This document shows, one piece after another, positions 1 to 7,480 of a stretch of 64,000 nt of DNA. Each line of letters starts with the position of its first letter. Position 1 is the stretch's first letter. The stretch spans positions 1-64,000 of the forward strand of contig NZ_BCRM01000007.1 in NCBI RefSeq assembly GCF_001552595.1, in the 5' to 3' direction. Source of the stretch: Rhodococcus erythropolis NBRC 15567. GTDB lineage: Bacteria; Actinomycetota; Actinomycetes; Mycobacteriales; Mycobacteriaceae. The position numbers were made by a program, and so were the translations under genes. The notes under the pieces are model-generated. The model was given only the letters and a program-made list of their open reading frames with translations. It had not been told where the DNA came from and did no database searches.

Positions 1-168
1 GTGTCCGACAATCTGTATGAATCCGACCTCCCGGCACGCGCGATCGAGTTGAGCTGCCACTTCCGCACAGGCAGTGCTGTTGGTGGCGTTTGCAGCCGAT
101 GCCTCGCCTCGGAGGTACGGGCTGATATCGATCGTAGGGATTTCGAAGGCGGGATTTTCGTGGGTCAT
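1..168 (-). CDS. 2OG-Fe(II) oxygenase, isopenicillin N synthase family (N-terminal 56 residues; continues past window start)
   Basis: This reading frame was read directly from the reverse strand. It starts at an ATG whose last bases overlap the TGA of the upstream permease gene (ATGA, 165-168) and runs open to base 1. The 56 residues match the start of the DIOX_N domain. Residues 8-17 (FEIPTIDISP) form the first strand, and residues 44-56 end in ACREVGFIQIVGH, the segment that precedes the conserved HG of non-haem iron oxygenases. The iron ligands lie outside the window. The overlap puts the gene in one operon with the ABC transporter genes at 165-1849. It would be the second enzyme of this family in the cluster, the other being at 3307-4284. 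The substrate is unknown. The family assignment is fairly sure although only the N-terminus is visible. Confidence 0.8.
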   Translation of the reverse strand, partial: MTHENPAFEIPTIDISPYLRGEASAANATNSTACAEVAAQLDRACREVGFIQIVGH

Positions 169-1070
169 TTAAAGTCCTTGCGGCCGGACGTGTGCCACTT
201 ACCGACGAGCACACGTGAGAGGAATCCAAAGGCAGAGAAGACGAGGACGCCGAACACCGACGCGATCACGATCGCGGCGATCAGATCCTCGGACTGAAGG
301 CGGCTTCGGTAGACGTCGAGCAGGGTCCCGATCCCGGGTTGTCCTTTGGCGAAGAACATGTCGCCGATGATGGCACCGACGACAACAAGGCCGGAGGCGG
401 TGCGGATGCCGGTGAGAATGGCCGGCATTGCCGCTCGCAGTTCGAGTTTCACCAGTCGATCCCAACGCGAGGCGCGGCCGAGGGTGAAGAGTTCGTGCAG
501 TCCGCGATCGACCGATTGCAACCCGAAGTGTGTGTTGGTGATGATCGGGAAGGCCGCGATGAGAACGCACACCAGGGTGCGCGCGGTCATGCCGTAGCCG
601 AACCAGAGTCCGATGAGGGGGACGATGGCGAGGATGGGAATGACCTGCAGCACAACGGCATATGGATAGACGATCCGCTCGATCCACTTGGCCTGGCTCA
701 TCAGCACGCCGGTTCCGACGCCGACTGCCACCGCGACGACGAAGCCGACCAGTGCTACCTGTGCCGTCACTGCGAGGGCTTCGAGCATGGGAGAGAGGTG
801 TTTCCAGTCGAGTAGCGACTTCGTCAGTACTTGACTCGGCGGCGGAAGGAGAAATCGACGTTCCGGGGAGAGAACGAGGTAGCTGACGATCGACCACGCT
901 GTGACCGCGCCGGCAAGTGAGAGCAGCGGATAGAGCAGGAAGGTGCCGAGCGCTCTCATTCGAGAGGGCCGTCCGGACTGTGGCTGTGCTTGCGCCGTGG
1001 TCGCAGAATCAGTACGAACGGCGGTATTGCGTACGGTGGTGCCCTGTTGTACTGCAAGGACTTCGGTCAT
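165..1070 (-). CDS. ABC transporter permease, TauC/SsuC type
   Basis: Inner-membrane permease of 301 residues for an importer of the nitrate/sulfonate/taurine class. A polar N-terminal tail of about 40 residues is followed by a hydrophobic segment (about residues 43-67) and further helices in the BPD_transp_1 domain. The cytoplasmic EAA loop, which docks on the ATPase, is visible at about residues 190-225 (ELFTLGRASRWDRLVKLEL, then PAILTGIR). The gene overlaps the ATPase gene upstream by four bases and the partial oxygenase gene downstream by four bases, so the three are translationally coupled. The matching binding protein is divergently encoded at 2101-3291. The transported compound cannot be read from the sequence. 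The neighbouring oxygenases and deaminase-like hydrolase suggest an organic nitrogen compound. Confidence 0.9.
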   Translation of the reverse strand: MTEVLAVQQGTTVRNTAVRTDSATTAQAQPQSGRPSRMRALGTFLLYPLLSLAGAVTAWSIVSYLVLSPERRFLLPPPSQVLTKSLLDWKHLSPMLEALAVTAQVALVGFVVAVAVGVGTGVLMSQAKWIERIVYPYAVVLQVIPILAIVPLIGLWFGYGMTARTLVCVLIAAFPIITNTHFGLQSVDRGLHELFTLGRASRWDRLVKLELRAAMPAILTGIRTASGLVVVGAIIGDMFFAKGQPGIGTLLDVYRSRLQSEDLIAAIVIASVFGVLVFSAFGFLSRVLVGKWHTSGRKDFK

Positions 1071-1849
1071 CGTGAGCTCCCATGGAGGCTGGCCGAGATC
1101 TCGGCGACGTGTTCGGTGTATCGGGCGTCGTAGCGCAGTTCCGGGCTACGCGGGTACGGGAAATCGATGTCCACGACCGAATGTATTCGTCCAGGCCTGG
1201 CGGTCATGACGACCACCTTGTTCGCGAGGTACACGGCCTCGGATACCGAGTGCGTGATGAACATCGAGGTGAACCCTTTGTCGGTGTAGAGCCTTTGGAG
1301 CTCTACCTGCATCTCCAGTCGTGTCATCTCGTCGAGCGCACCAAAAGGTTCGTCGAGCAGCATCACAGCGGGTGCGAGGGTGAGCGCACGCGCCAACGAG
1401 ACACGCATCTTCATTCCGCCTGACAACGCATTGGGCAGTTGTTTCGCAAAGTCCGCAAGGCCGACTGCGCGGATTGCCTCGTCGGCGCGCAACTTTCGCG
1501 CTGCTTTGTCGCCGCCACCGAGTTCAGCCGATAATTCGACGTTGGCCTGCACGGTTCGCCAGGGGAGGAGAGTCGGCTCCTGGAAGATGAAGCCAACTGA
1601 TTCGGTGTCGAGGGCAACCGCACCACTGGTCGGTCGCTCGAGGCCGGCCGCCATGCGCAACAAAGTCGACTTGCCACAGCCTGAGGGTCCGACCACGGCG
1701 ACGAAGTCTCCTCGCTCCACGTCCAGATCGATGCCGTCCAGCGCGACAGTGCCGGTATCGAACTTCTTGACGACATCGGAAAAGACCATCTGCATCGGCG
1801 CGGTGAGCTTGCGAGCGTCGGCATCCTGCATCGTGTTCGCGAGTTCCAT
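1067..1849 (-). CDS. ABC transporter ATP-binding protein, TauB/SsuB type
   Basis: Cytoplasmic ATPase of 260 residues that drives the permease encoded next to it. All nucleotide-binding motifs are intact: Walker A GPSGCGKST near residue 55, Q-loop FQEPTLLPW, signature LSGGMKMRVSLARA, Walker B VMLLDEPFGALD and the switch histidine in ITHSVSEA. The FQEPTLLPW Q-loop and the length are typical of the nitrate/sulfonate/taurine subfamily. It is the first gene of the leftward operon. Its ATG is preceded by an AG-rich stretch, and upstream lies the 1850-2100 region shared with the divergent binding-protein gene, which carries a long inverted repeat (1869-1919). Family confidence is high; the substrate is unknown. 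Confidence 0.93.
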   Translation of the reverse strand: MELANTMQDADARKLTAPMQMVFSDVVKKFDTGTVALDGIDLDVERGDFVAVVGPSGCGKSTLLRMAAGLERPTSGAVALDTESVGFIFQEPTLLPWRTVQANVELSAELGGGDKAARKLRADEAIRAVGLADFAKQLPNALSGGMKMRVSLARALTLAPAVMLLDEPFGALDEMTRLEMQVELQRLYTDKGFTSMFITHSVSEAVYLANKVVVMTARPGRIHSVVDIDFPYPRSPELRYDARYTEHVAEISASLHGSSR

Positions 1850-1868
1850 CTGAGCCTCCGGTTCAGTA

Positions 1869-1919
1869 ATGCATGCAAAAGTTCTTCAAGATGTAGTAAC
1901 TATCTTGAATTGCATGTAT
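1869..1919. promoter_or_regulatory. Extended inverted repeat in a divergent promoter region (candidate operator)
   Basis: The inner arms TTCAAGAT (1885-1892) and ATCTTGAA (1902-1909) are perfect and separated by 9 bp. Outer arms ATGCATGCAA (1869-1878) and TTGCATGTAT (1910-1919) pair with one mismatch. The element lies 20-70 bp upstream of the leftward transporter operon, in the only sizeable gap between it and the rightward binding-protein/oxygenase/hydrolase genes. One regulator could therefore control both arms. No regulator gene is visible in this part of the window. Confidence 0.55.
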
Positions 1920-2100
1920 GTCGCTTAGATTGCTGAATGTAAATGTGAGGTGACATTGCAGGTGAAGCGAGAATCCTGGCGCGCGTTACCTGATGGAAAC
2001 AACGAGGCGATTGCATGTAATCCACGTGCTGCAGAGTGTGCTCATCGGATCACCCTTCTTGGTTCGCCCACATCCCAATTGTTTTCACGAAGGAGACGCT

Positions 2101-3291
2101 GTGTATTCAAATCGCAAGGTGCATTCCAATCGCAGAAGTGTGGGAGCGGCGGGCGCGGCACTGGCCATGTGTGCAGCCATCGGATTGACTGCGTGCAGCT
2201 CCAGTGAGGCTGAGACGGCGAAAGCCGAATCTCTCGAACCAGCTGCCGAGGCGCAGAACCTTGCGGGTCTCTGTCCGGAAAACGTTGTGGTTCAACTCCA
2301 ATGGCAGCCGCAGTCGGATATGGGAGCGCTCTTCGAGATGCTCGGTCCCGGCTATTCGGTCGACACCGACGACAAGTCCGTCAGTGGGACTCTTGTCGCC
2401 GGAGGGAAGGACACCGGAGTCGACCTGACCTTGCGGGCCGGGGGACCGGCAATCGGGTTCCAATCCGTCAGCTCCCAGATGTACGTCGACGATTCCATCA
2501 CTCTCGGCTTGGTGCACGGGGATCAGGTGATCGCGGCAGCGGCAAGTCAGCCCGTTGTGGCCGTCACGCCATTGCTCAAATACAGCCCGGCAATCCTCTT
2601 GTGGGACAAAGAGTCTCATCCGGACTGGACGAGTGTTGCCGATATCGGCAAGTCCGACGCGAGTGTCGTCGTTTCCAAGGAGCAACTCTTTCCGCAGTGG
2701 CTCGTGGCGAAAGGACTACTGGAGCAGTCTCAGCTCGACACGAGCTACGACGGAGCTCCCTCGCGATTTGTCGGTGACCCGACCATCGCTCAGCAAGGAT
2801 TCGCGAATTCGGAACCGTACACGTACGAGAAGGAGACGCCGGCGTGGGACAAGCCGGTTTCCTATGACCTGCTGAAAGATTCGGGTTTCGACATCTACGC
2901 GTCCAATGTTTCCGTTCGTGCCGACAAGGTCGAGACACTCTCGCCGTGTTTGAGCAAGCTGGTTCCGATCATTCAGCAGGCCACCGCGGACTACATCACT
3001 GCGCCGGATGCGGCGAATGCTGCCATTGTCGACGTCGTCTCGCAGGACGTGTCGTTCTCTCCCTACACCGAGGGTGAAGCAGCGTTCAGTGCCCAGCTCC
3101 TGAAAGAGAAAGGCCTGATCGCGAACGAGGCAGACGGATCCGTCGGCACGTTCGACATGACGCGAGTCGCTCACACCGTCGAAGAACTGAAGCCCATTCT
3201 CAACGCCGGGGGTGCGGCGATACCGCAGTCATTGACTGCTGAAGAGATCTACACCGACAAATTCACCGATCGGTCCATCGGAATCCGCTGA
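2101..3291 (+). CDS. ABC transporter substrate-binding lipoprotein, NMT1/TauA-like
   Basis: Extracytoplasmic solute-binding protein of 396 residues that would feed the transporter at 165-1849. An upstream in-frame start at 1993 exists. The GTG at 2101 is preferred because it has a strong ribosome site (GAAGGAG, about 2090) and gives a proper lipoprotein signal: basic region with twin arginine (SNRRSVG), a hydrophobic core, then a lipobox LTAC whose cysteine is lipidated. The mature part has alternating strand/helix pattern and a VSSQM / TLGLVHGDQ region typical of periplasmic-binding type 2 folds. It is followed 15 bp later by the oxygenase gene and then by the amidohydrolase, probably as one rightward transcript. 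Confidence 0.82.
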   Translation: MYSNRKVHSNRRSVGAAGAALAMCAAIGLTACSSSEAETAKAESLEPAAEAQNLAGLCPENVVVQLQWQPQSDMGALFEMLGPGYSVDTDDKSVSGTLVAGGKDTGVDLTLRAGGPAIGFQSVSSQMYVDDSITLGLVHGDQVIAAAASQPVVAVTPLLKYSPAILLWDKESHPDWTSVADIGKSDASVVVSKEQLFPQWLVAKGLLEQSQLDTSYDGAPSRFVGDPTIAQQGFANSEPYTYEKETPAWDKPVSYDLLKDSGFDIYASNVSVRADKVETLSPCLSKLVPIIQQATADYITAPDAANAAIVDVVSQDVSFSPYTEGEAAFSAQLLKEKGLIANEADGSVGTFDMTRVAHTVEELKPILNAGGAAIPQSLTAEEIYTDKFTDRSIGIR

Positions 3292-3306
3292 AGGAGCTCA
3301 CAGCAA

Positions 3307-4284
3307 ATGACGTACGACATGACAGAACTCAACCGCGAGACCCGCATGGGTGGCCTGGGCACGGAGACCACCGACCGCGAGGTCCGAAGAATCGATCTCT
3401 CGGATTTCGAGAACCGGCGCAGCGAGATCGCCGAGGAGTTGTGGTCGGCAGCGACCGACATCGGATTCTTCCAAATCGTCAATCACGGAATCGATCTGGA
3501 CCAGGTCCGCGAGGCTTTCGCGGCGGCCGAGCGATTCTTTGCACTGCCCACTGAGGTGAAAGCGCAGTACCCGCTCAAGAAGGGTTTCAACTCCGGCTGG
3601 GAGAGCATGACGCAGGTGCGTCCGTCCATCGGAACACCTGATCAGAAAGAGTCCTACCAGGTGACCCGCCCGCATATGGGTGATCTGTGGCCCACTGCAG
3701 ACGAATTGGGTGGATTCCGCGAAACGATCCTGGACTTCGAAGCCAAGTGCTGGGGCATTGCGATGGACCTGTTGTCGTGCTTCGCCGAGAAGCTGGGATT
3801 CGAACGAGACTTCTTCACCAGGGCACATGACCCGTCGGTGGCCACCTACCAGAGCACACTGCGACTACTCCACTACTTCCCCCTTGCCGCCGACGCAGAT
3901 GTCGAAGGGATGTGGCGTGCCGGAGCGCACACCGATTTCGATTGCCTGACATTGCTTTTCCAGCGTGACGGTCAGGGCGGGTTGCAACTGTGCCCGGGCA
4001 AGGAGATGGACACCCAGGAATGGACGTCGGTGGTGCCGGCCGAGGAAGCGATCACCTGCAACATCGGCGACATGCTGATGAGATGGAGTGATGATGTCCT
4101 GCCGTCGAACTTCCACCGGGTCAAGAGTCCCGGAGTCACCGACTATCGGGGAGCCCGCTACAGCCTCGCGTTCTTCGCTCAGGCGAACCGCGACGTGACC
4201 ATCGAGGGGCCGGCGGGCAAATACCCGCCGATCACTGCCGAGGACTACATCGACCAGCGAGTACGCGCGAACTTCGCGCGTTGA
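3307..4284 (+). CDS. 2OG-Fe(II) dioxygenase, isopenicillin N synthase family
   Basis: Non-haem iron oxygenase of 325 residues, expected to hydroxylate or oxidatively demethylate a small molecule using 2-oxoglutarate. An N-terminal DIOX_N domain (about residues 20-150, including GFFQIVNHGI) is followed by the double-stranded beta helix. The iron facial triad is complete: H208 and D210 in AHTDFD, and H270 in NFHRV. The 2-oxoglutarate clamp RxS is R284 and S286 (ARYSLAFF). Family members include fungal thymine-7-hydroxylase and plant and antibiotic-pathway oxidases. The gene lies between the binding protein and the amidohydrolase, so substrate uptake, oxidation and deamination are probably successive steps. 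The exact substrate is not determinable here. Confidence 0.88.
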   Translation: MTYDMTELNRETRMGGLGTETTDREVRRIDLSDFENRRSEIAEELWSAATDIGFFQIVNHGIDLDQVREAFAAAERFFALPTEVKAQYPLKKGFNSGWESMTQVRPSIGTPDQKESYQVTRPHMGDLWPTADELGGFRETILDFEAKCWGIAMDLLSCFAEKLGFERDFFTRAHDPSVATYQSTLRLLHYFPLAADADVEGMWRAGAHTDFDCLTLLFQRDGQGGLQLCPGKEMDTQEWTSVVPAEEAITCNIGDMLMRWSDDVLPSNFHRVKSPGVTDYRGARYSLAFFAQANRDVTIEGPAGKYPPITAEDYIDQRVRANFAR

Positions 4285-4324
4285 TCCGTATCCGTTCCGT
4301 CACACACTTTCAGGAGAACTGGCG

Positions 4325-5653
4325 ATGACTACCGCGCCCAAGAACATGACCGACGCGATCATCCGGGACGTGACGTTGTACAGCGGCGGGCAATGGCTGA
4401 CCGGCCGCGACGTCGTCGTCTCGAATGGGGTGGTCGAATCGATCGAGAAGTCGACCGGCACCGCCACACCTGGAAGTGTGGACGGATCGGGGGCGTATCT
4501 GATCCCTGGGTTCGTCAACACCCATACGCACCTTCAGCAGTCACTGATGCGTGGGATCGCCGAAGGGACACCGCTTCTCGAATGGCTACTCGCGGTCGCA
4601 GAAGAGTCGGTTCAGATCACGCCGGAGCGCGCATACACGGCCACTGTCGCAGCCTCGCTGGAGGCATTGCGCAGCGGTACGACGACCCTGGTCGAACACA
4701 TGTGGCCGCACCCGTCCAGCGAGGTTCACGACGCTGTGATCCGGGCGTTGCACGACACCGGGATTCGTGCGGTGCTGGGACGCGGAACCGCAGACCGGGC
4801 GGACAAGACGAGGAAGTGGGGCTTCGATCCGCGGCTCATGCAACCACTCGGAGATGTTCTCGCACATACGGATCAGATGATGCGCGACGTCGCCGGTTCC
4901 CGCATTGACGTGGCAGTCGCGGTACCCAACCCACGTTCGCTGACCCCAGACGGGATGTCGGAAGTGCGTGAGTTCGCGCAGGCTCGCGACCTCACGGTCT
5001 CGATTCACCTGCTCGAGACGCAGACCGACAACACGATGTGTACCGAACACGCGGGCATGAACGCGGTCGACTACCTCGATTCCCATGGGTTCTTGTGGGA
5101 CCGGGTGCTGGCGGTCCACTGCGTCGAACTCGACGACCGTGGTCAGAAGGTGCTGGCGGAGCGCGGCGTCGGAGTGTCGTACAACCCCGTCAGCAACATG
5201 CGCCTCGGTAGCGGAATCGCGCCCGTCCCGAGTTTCCTCGACGCGGGGATCGCGGTGGGGTTGGGTGTGGACGGCGCAGCCAGCAACGACACTCAGGACA
5301 TGCTCGAGACGCTGCGCACCGGCGCCTACGTGCAGCGAGCCGCGCGCGGCCGCGCCGACCTGTTCGGCTTCGAAGCCATGATCGACATCGCATCCGGCGG
5401 TGCAAACGCAGCACTCGGTCTGCCGGCCAGGTCTGGCGGGATCTCCGTGGGCGATCCCGCCGACCTCACCATGATTCGGTTCGAACGCGACTTCGGTTGC
5501 CTCCCGGTGCGAGATCCGGGCGCGTCCATTCTCACGACGGGCAGTCGTCAGATCGTGGACACGGTGTTGGTTGCGGGCGAGGTCGTGCTCCGCGACGGGC
5601 ACTCCACTCGCGTCGACGAGGCGGAATTGATCCGGACGCTCAGCGCTTTGTGA
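4325..5653 (+). CDS. Amidohydrolase, cytosine deaminase/TrzA-like metal-dependent hydrolase
   Basis: Cytosolic metal-dependent hydrolase of 442 residues, probably deaminating an N-heterocycle. The amidohydrolase metal site is intact: H67 and H69 in NTHTH, H228 in VSIHLLE, H265 in AVHCVEL and D316 in GVDGAASND. The last motif is characteristic of the ATZ/TRZ, 8-oxoguanine deaminase and S-adenosylhomocysteine deaminase group. N- and C-terminal segments form the usual small beta-sandwich (VVVSNGVVES near the start, VAGEVVLRDG near the end). It has a good ribosome site (AGGAGAA, 4313-4319). Last gene of the rightward unit, converging on the acyl-CoA synthetase gene with only 6 bp between. Substrate unknown; purine, pyrimidine or pterin are reasonable guesses. 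Confidence 0.87.
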   Translation: MTTAPKNMTDAIIRDVTLYSGGQWLTGRDVVVSNGVVESIEKSTGTATPGSVDGSGAYLIPGFVNTHTHLQQSLMRGIAEGTPLLEWLLAVAEESVQITPERAYTATVAASLEALRSGTTTLVEHMWPHPSSEVHDAVIRALHDTGIRAVLGRGTADRADKTRKWGFDPRLMQPLGDVLAHTDQMMRDVAGSRIDVAVAVPNPRSLTPDGMSEVREFAQARDLTVSIHLLETQTDNTMCTEHAGMNAVDYLDSHGFLWDRVLAVHCVELDDRGQKVLAERGVGVSYNPVSNMRLGSGIAPVPSFLDAGIAVGLGVDGAASNDTQDMLETLRTGAYVQRAARGRADLFGFEAMIDIASGGANAALGLPARSGGISVGDPADLTMIRFERDFGCLPVRDPGASILTTGSRQIVDTVLVAGEVVLRDGHSTRVDEAELIRTLSAL

Positions 5654-5659
5654 CTGTGC

Positions 5660-7294
5660 TCAGTCTTCGCTGATCTCCATCTCGATCAGGACGCGGCGCA
5701 ACAGCTTTCCGGTGGCGTTGCGGGGAAGTTCGTCGATGAAGACGATCTCGCGGGGAACCTTGTAGCGCGCGAGATTCGACCGGACGTGATCCTTCAGCTC
5801 GTCGGAGTTCTGGTCGGCGCCGTGGGCGACGACGACAAACGCTCGCAGGCGGTGCCCGAAGTCGGCGTCCTCGACTCCGATGACTGCCGCTTCCAAGACG
5901 TCCTCTCGATCGGCGAGCAGGTTCTCGACTTCGAGCGGGTAGACGTTCTCGCCACCGGAGACGATCATGTCGTCGTCGCGGCCGTCGACGAAGAGGAGGC
6001 CGTTGGCGTCGAAGTGTCCGACGTCGCCGGTCGAGAGAAGTCCGTCGATACGTTCCTTGTCACGCCCGTCGGTGTATCCCTCGAAGCTCAGCCCGCTGGC
6101 GACGAAGATTCTGCCGATCGTGTGTGGGGTGGTGATCTTCTTGTTGTTCTCGTCGAACAGTTCGACGTGACAGGTCACCGGCGCGCGGCCCGCGGTTCCC
6201 GGCGCAATGGTCAGATCCTCGGGAGTCGCGACTGTCGCCACCGCGACCTCGGTGGATCCGTACAGGTTGTAGAGGACGTAGCCGAACGAGGCCGTGACTC
6301 GCTTGCACAGATCGGGTGAGAGTGACGAACCAGCCGAGAAGATGATCTTCAGGTTCGAGGTGTCGTACTTGGACAGCACATCGGGACCGAGGTCGATGAT
6401 CCGAGTGAGCATCGTCGGGACCACGACCAGACTGTCGCACTTGTATTGTGCGACAAGTTTGATCGTGTTCTCCGGGTCGAACTTTCGATGCATGACGACG
6501 GTCTGGCCGAGCGCCAACGCGAGAGCGAACTGCGAGACGCCGGTTCCGTGGAAGGCGGGGGCCGCCATCATCATGGTCTGTCCGCGGCGCAACGGCACGC
6601 GGTCGAGGAACTGTGCCGACGCGAGAGGGGAGGTGTGGCCACGCGGCGCGCCTTTGGGAGTTCCCGTTGTGCCGCTGGTGAGGAGGACGAAGCCACCGTT
6701 CTTCTCGGGTGCCGGCACCGACGACGTGGTGCGTCCGGCGATGGCCTCGTCGAGAGTAGCTGCCGTGGAACCGTCCGCGGCCGTGCCCTCTGGCCAGGAA
6801 CGATAGACGACGACGTCGTCCGGCAAGGCATCGGCGATGTCCGCGAACTCGTCGTCGTAGACAAAGGCGACCACCTTCTCACGCGCGGCGACGTCCACGA
6901 GTTGGGGCCGTGCGAAGCCCGTGTTCATGAGAACGAGCTTTGTTCCGTTCTTCGCTGCCGCCAGCATGGTCAGGACCAAGCCTCGATGGTTACGGCACAT
7001 CGCACCCATGACCGAGTCGGACGTGATGCCGTCGGCCTGCCACGCCCGGACCAACGCGTTGCTCTGACGCTCTAGCTCGGCATAGGTGATGGGTCCGCGC
7101 TCGTCGATGATCGCCACCGCGTCGTAGCCGTTCTCGGCGTGTGCATGGACCGGACCGGCAAAGGGTCCGTACTTGTCCACGGCTGCAATGGATTTGAGCC
7201 CGCGATCGAGGCGAGGGAACGGGACGAGTCCGGCTCGGAACATGACCCCCGCCGCGCCGATGGTGTCAGTGACCTTGGTGACCAATCCGGGCAT
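5660..7294 (-). CDS. Long/medium-chain acyl-CoA synthetase (FadD, AMP-binding)
   Basis: Activates a carboxylic acid through an acyl-adenylate to its CoA thioester. The 544-residue protein has the AMP-binding core LLTSGTTGTPKGAPRG (about residue 207), NLYGSTEVA, the ATP-grip STGDVGHFD, the hinge DGRDDDMIVSGGENVYPLEVE and the C-terminal catalytic lysine in NATGKLLRRVL. It resembles the mycobacterial FadD2 group, which also neighbours acyl-CoA dehydrogenase genes. The ATG at 7294 has a ribosome site (GAAGAGG). Two acyl-CoA dehydrogenase genes lie upstream in the same direction, but a hairpin at 7387-7424 separates them, so this gene probably has its own promoter. Role: feeding an unidentified acid into beta-oxidation. 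Confidence 0.9.
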   Translation of the reverse strand: MPGLVTKVTDTIGAAGVMFRAGLVPFPRLDRGLKSIAAVDKYGPFAGPVHAHAENGYDAVAIIDERGPITYAELERQSNALVRAWQADGITSDSVMGAMCRNHRGLVLTMLAAAKNGTKLVLMNTGFARPQLVDVAAREKVVAFVYDDEFADIADALPDDVVVYRSWPEGTAADGSTAATLDEAIAGRTTSSVPAPEKNGGFVLLTSGTTGTPKGAPRGHTSPLASAQFLDRVPLRRGQTMMMAAPAFHGTGVSQFALALALGQTVVMHRKFDPENTIKLVAQYKCDSLVVVPTMLTRIIDLGPDVLSKYDTSNLKIIFSAGSSLSPDLCKRVTASFGYVLYNLYGSTEVAVATVATPEDLTIAPGTAGRAPVTCHVELFDENNKKITTPHTIGRIFVASGLSFEGYTDGRDKERIDGLLSTGDVGHFDANGLLFVDGRDDDMIVSGGENVYPLEVENLLADREDVLEAAVIGVEDADFGHRLRAFVVVAHGADQNSDELKDHVRSNLARYKVPREIVFIDELPRNATGKLLRRVLIEMEISED

Positions 7295-7386
7295 ACGTGA
7301 ACCTCTTCCGAGCGTCGTTGTAGGACTGATTACACACTAATGGGCAATCAGGTTTCGGTGGTGAAGTTTCACGATGGCGACCGAGC

Positions 7387-7424
7387 ACTCCGCCCCGCCA
7401 CCTCGAAAGGTGGCGGGGCGGAGT
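7387..7424 (-). terminator. Strong GC-rich stem-loop downstream of the acyl-CoA dehydrogenase genes
   Basis: A perfect 17-bp stem (ACTCCGCCCCGCCACCT, 7387-7403, against 7408-7424) with a four-base loop. It lies about 45 bp after the stop of the second dehydrogenase gene. No T-run follows on either strand, so this is either an L-shaped terminator of the kind common in actinobacteria or an mRNA-stabilising end. Confidence 0.65.
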
Positions 7425-7450
7425 GTTTCGGGATCGGGTCTGTGCGACCG

Positions 7451-7480
7451 TCACTTCAGTTCGACCGTCACTTCAGTTCG
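7451..7480. repeat. 17-bp tandem duplication spanning the stop codon of the acyl-CoA dehydrogenase gene
   Basis: The block TCACTTCAGTTCGACCG (7451-7467) is followed directly by a second copy of its first 13 bases (7468-7480). The stop codon and last codons of the dehydrogenase (ELK, stop) therefore occur twice, with the second copy in the untranslated 3' end. Confidence 0.8.

Noticed and set aside
1..297. Open frame on the plus strand at the window start
   Set aside because: It lies opposite the oxygenase and permease genes and has no family features; the minus-strand frame matches a known domain.
1993..2100. Upstream start of the binding-protein gene
   Set aside because: It adds residues without a signal peptide; the GTG at 2101 has the ribosome site and lipoprotein signal.
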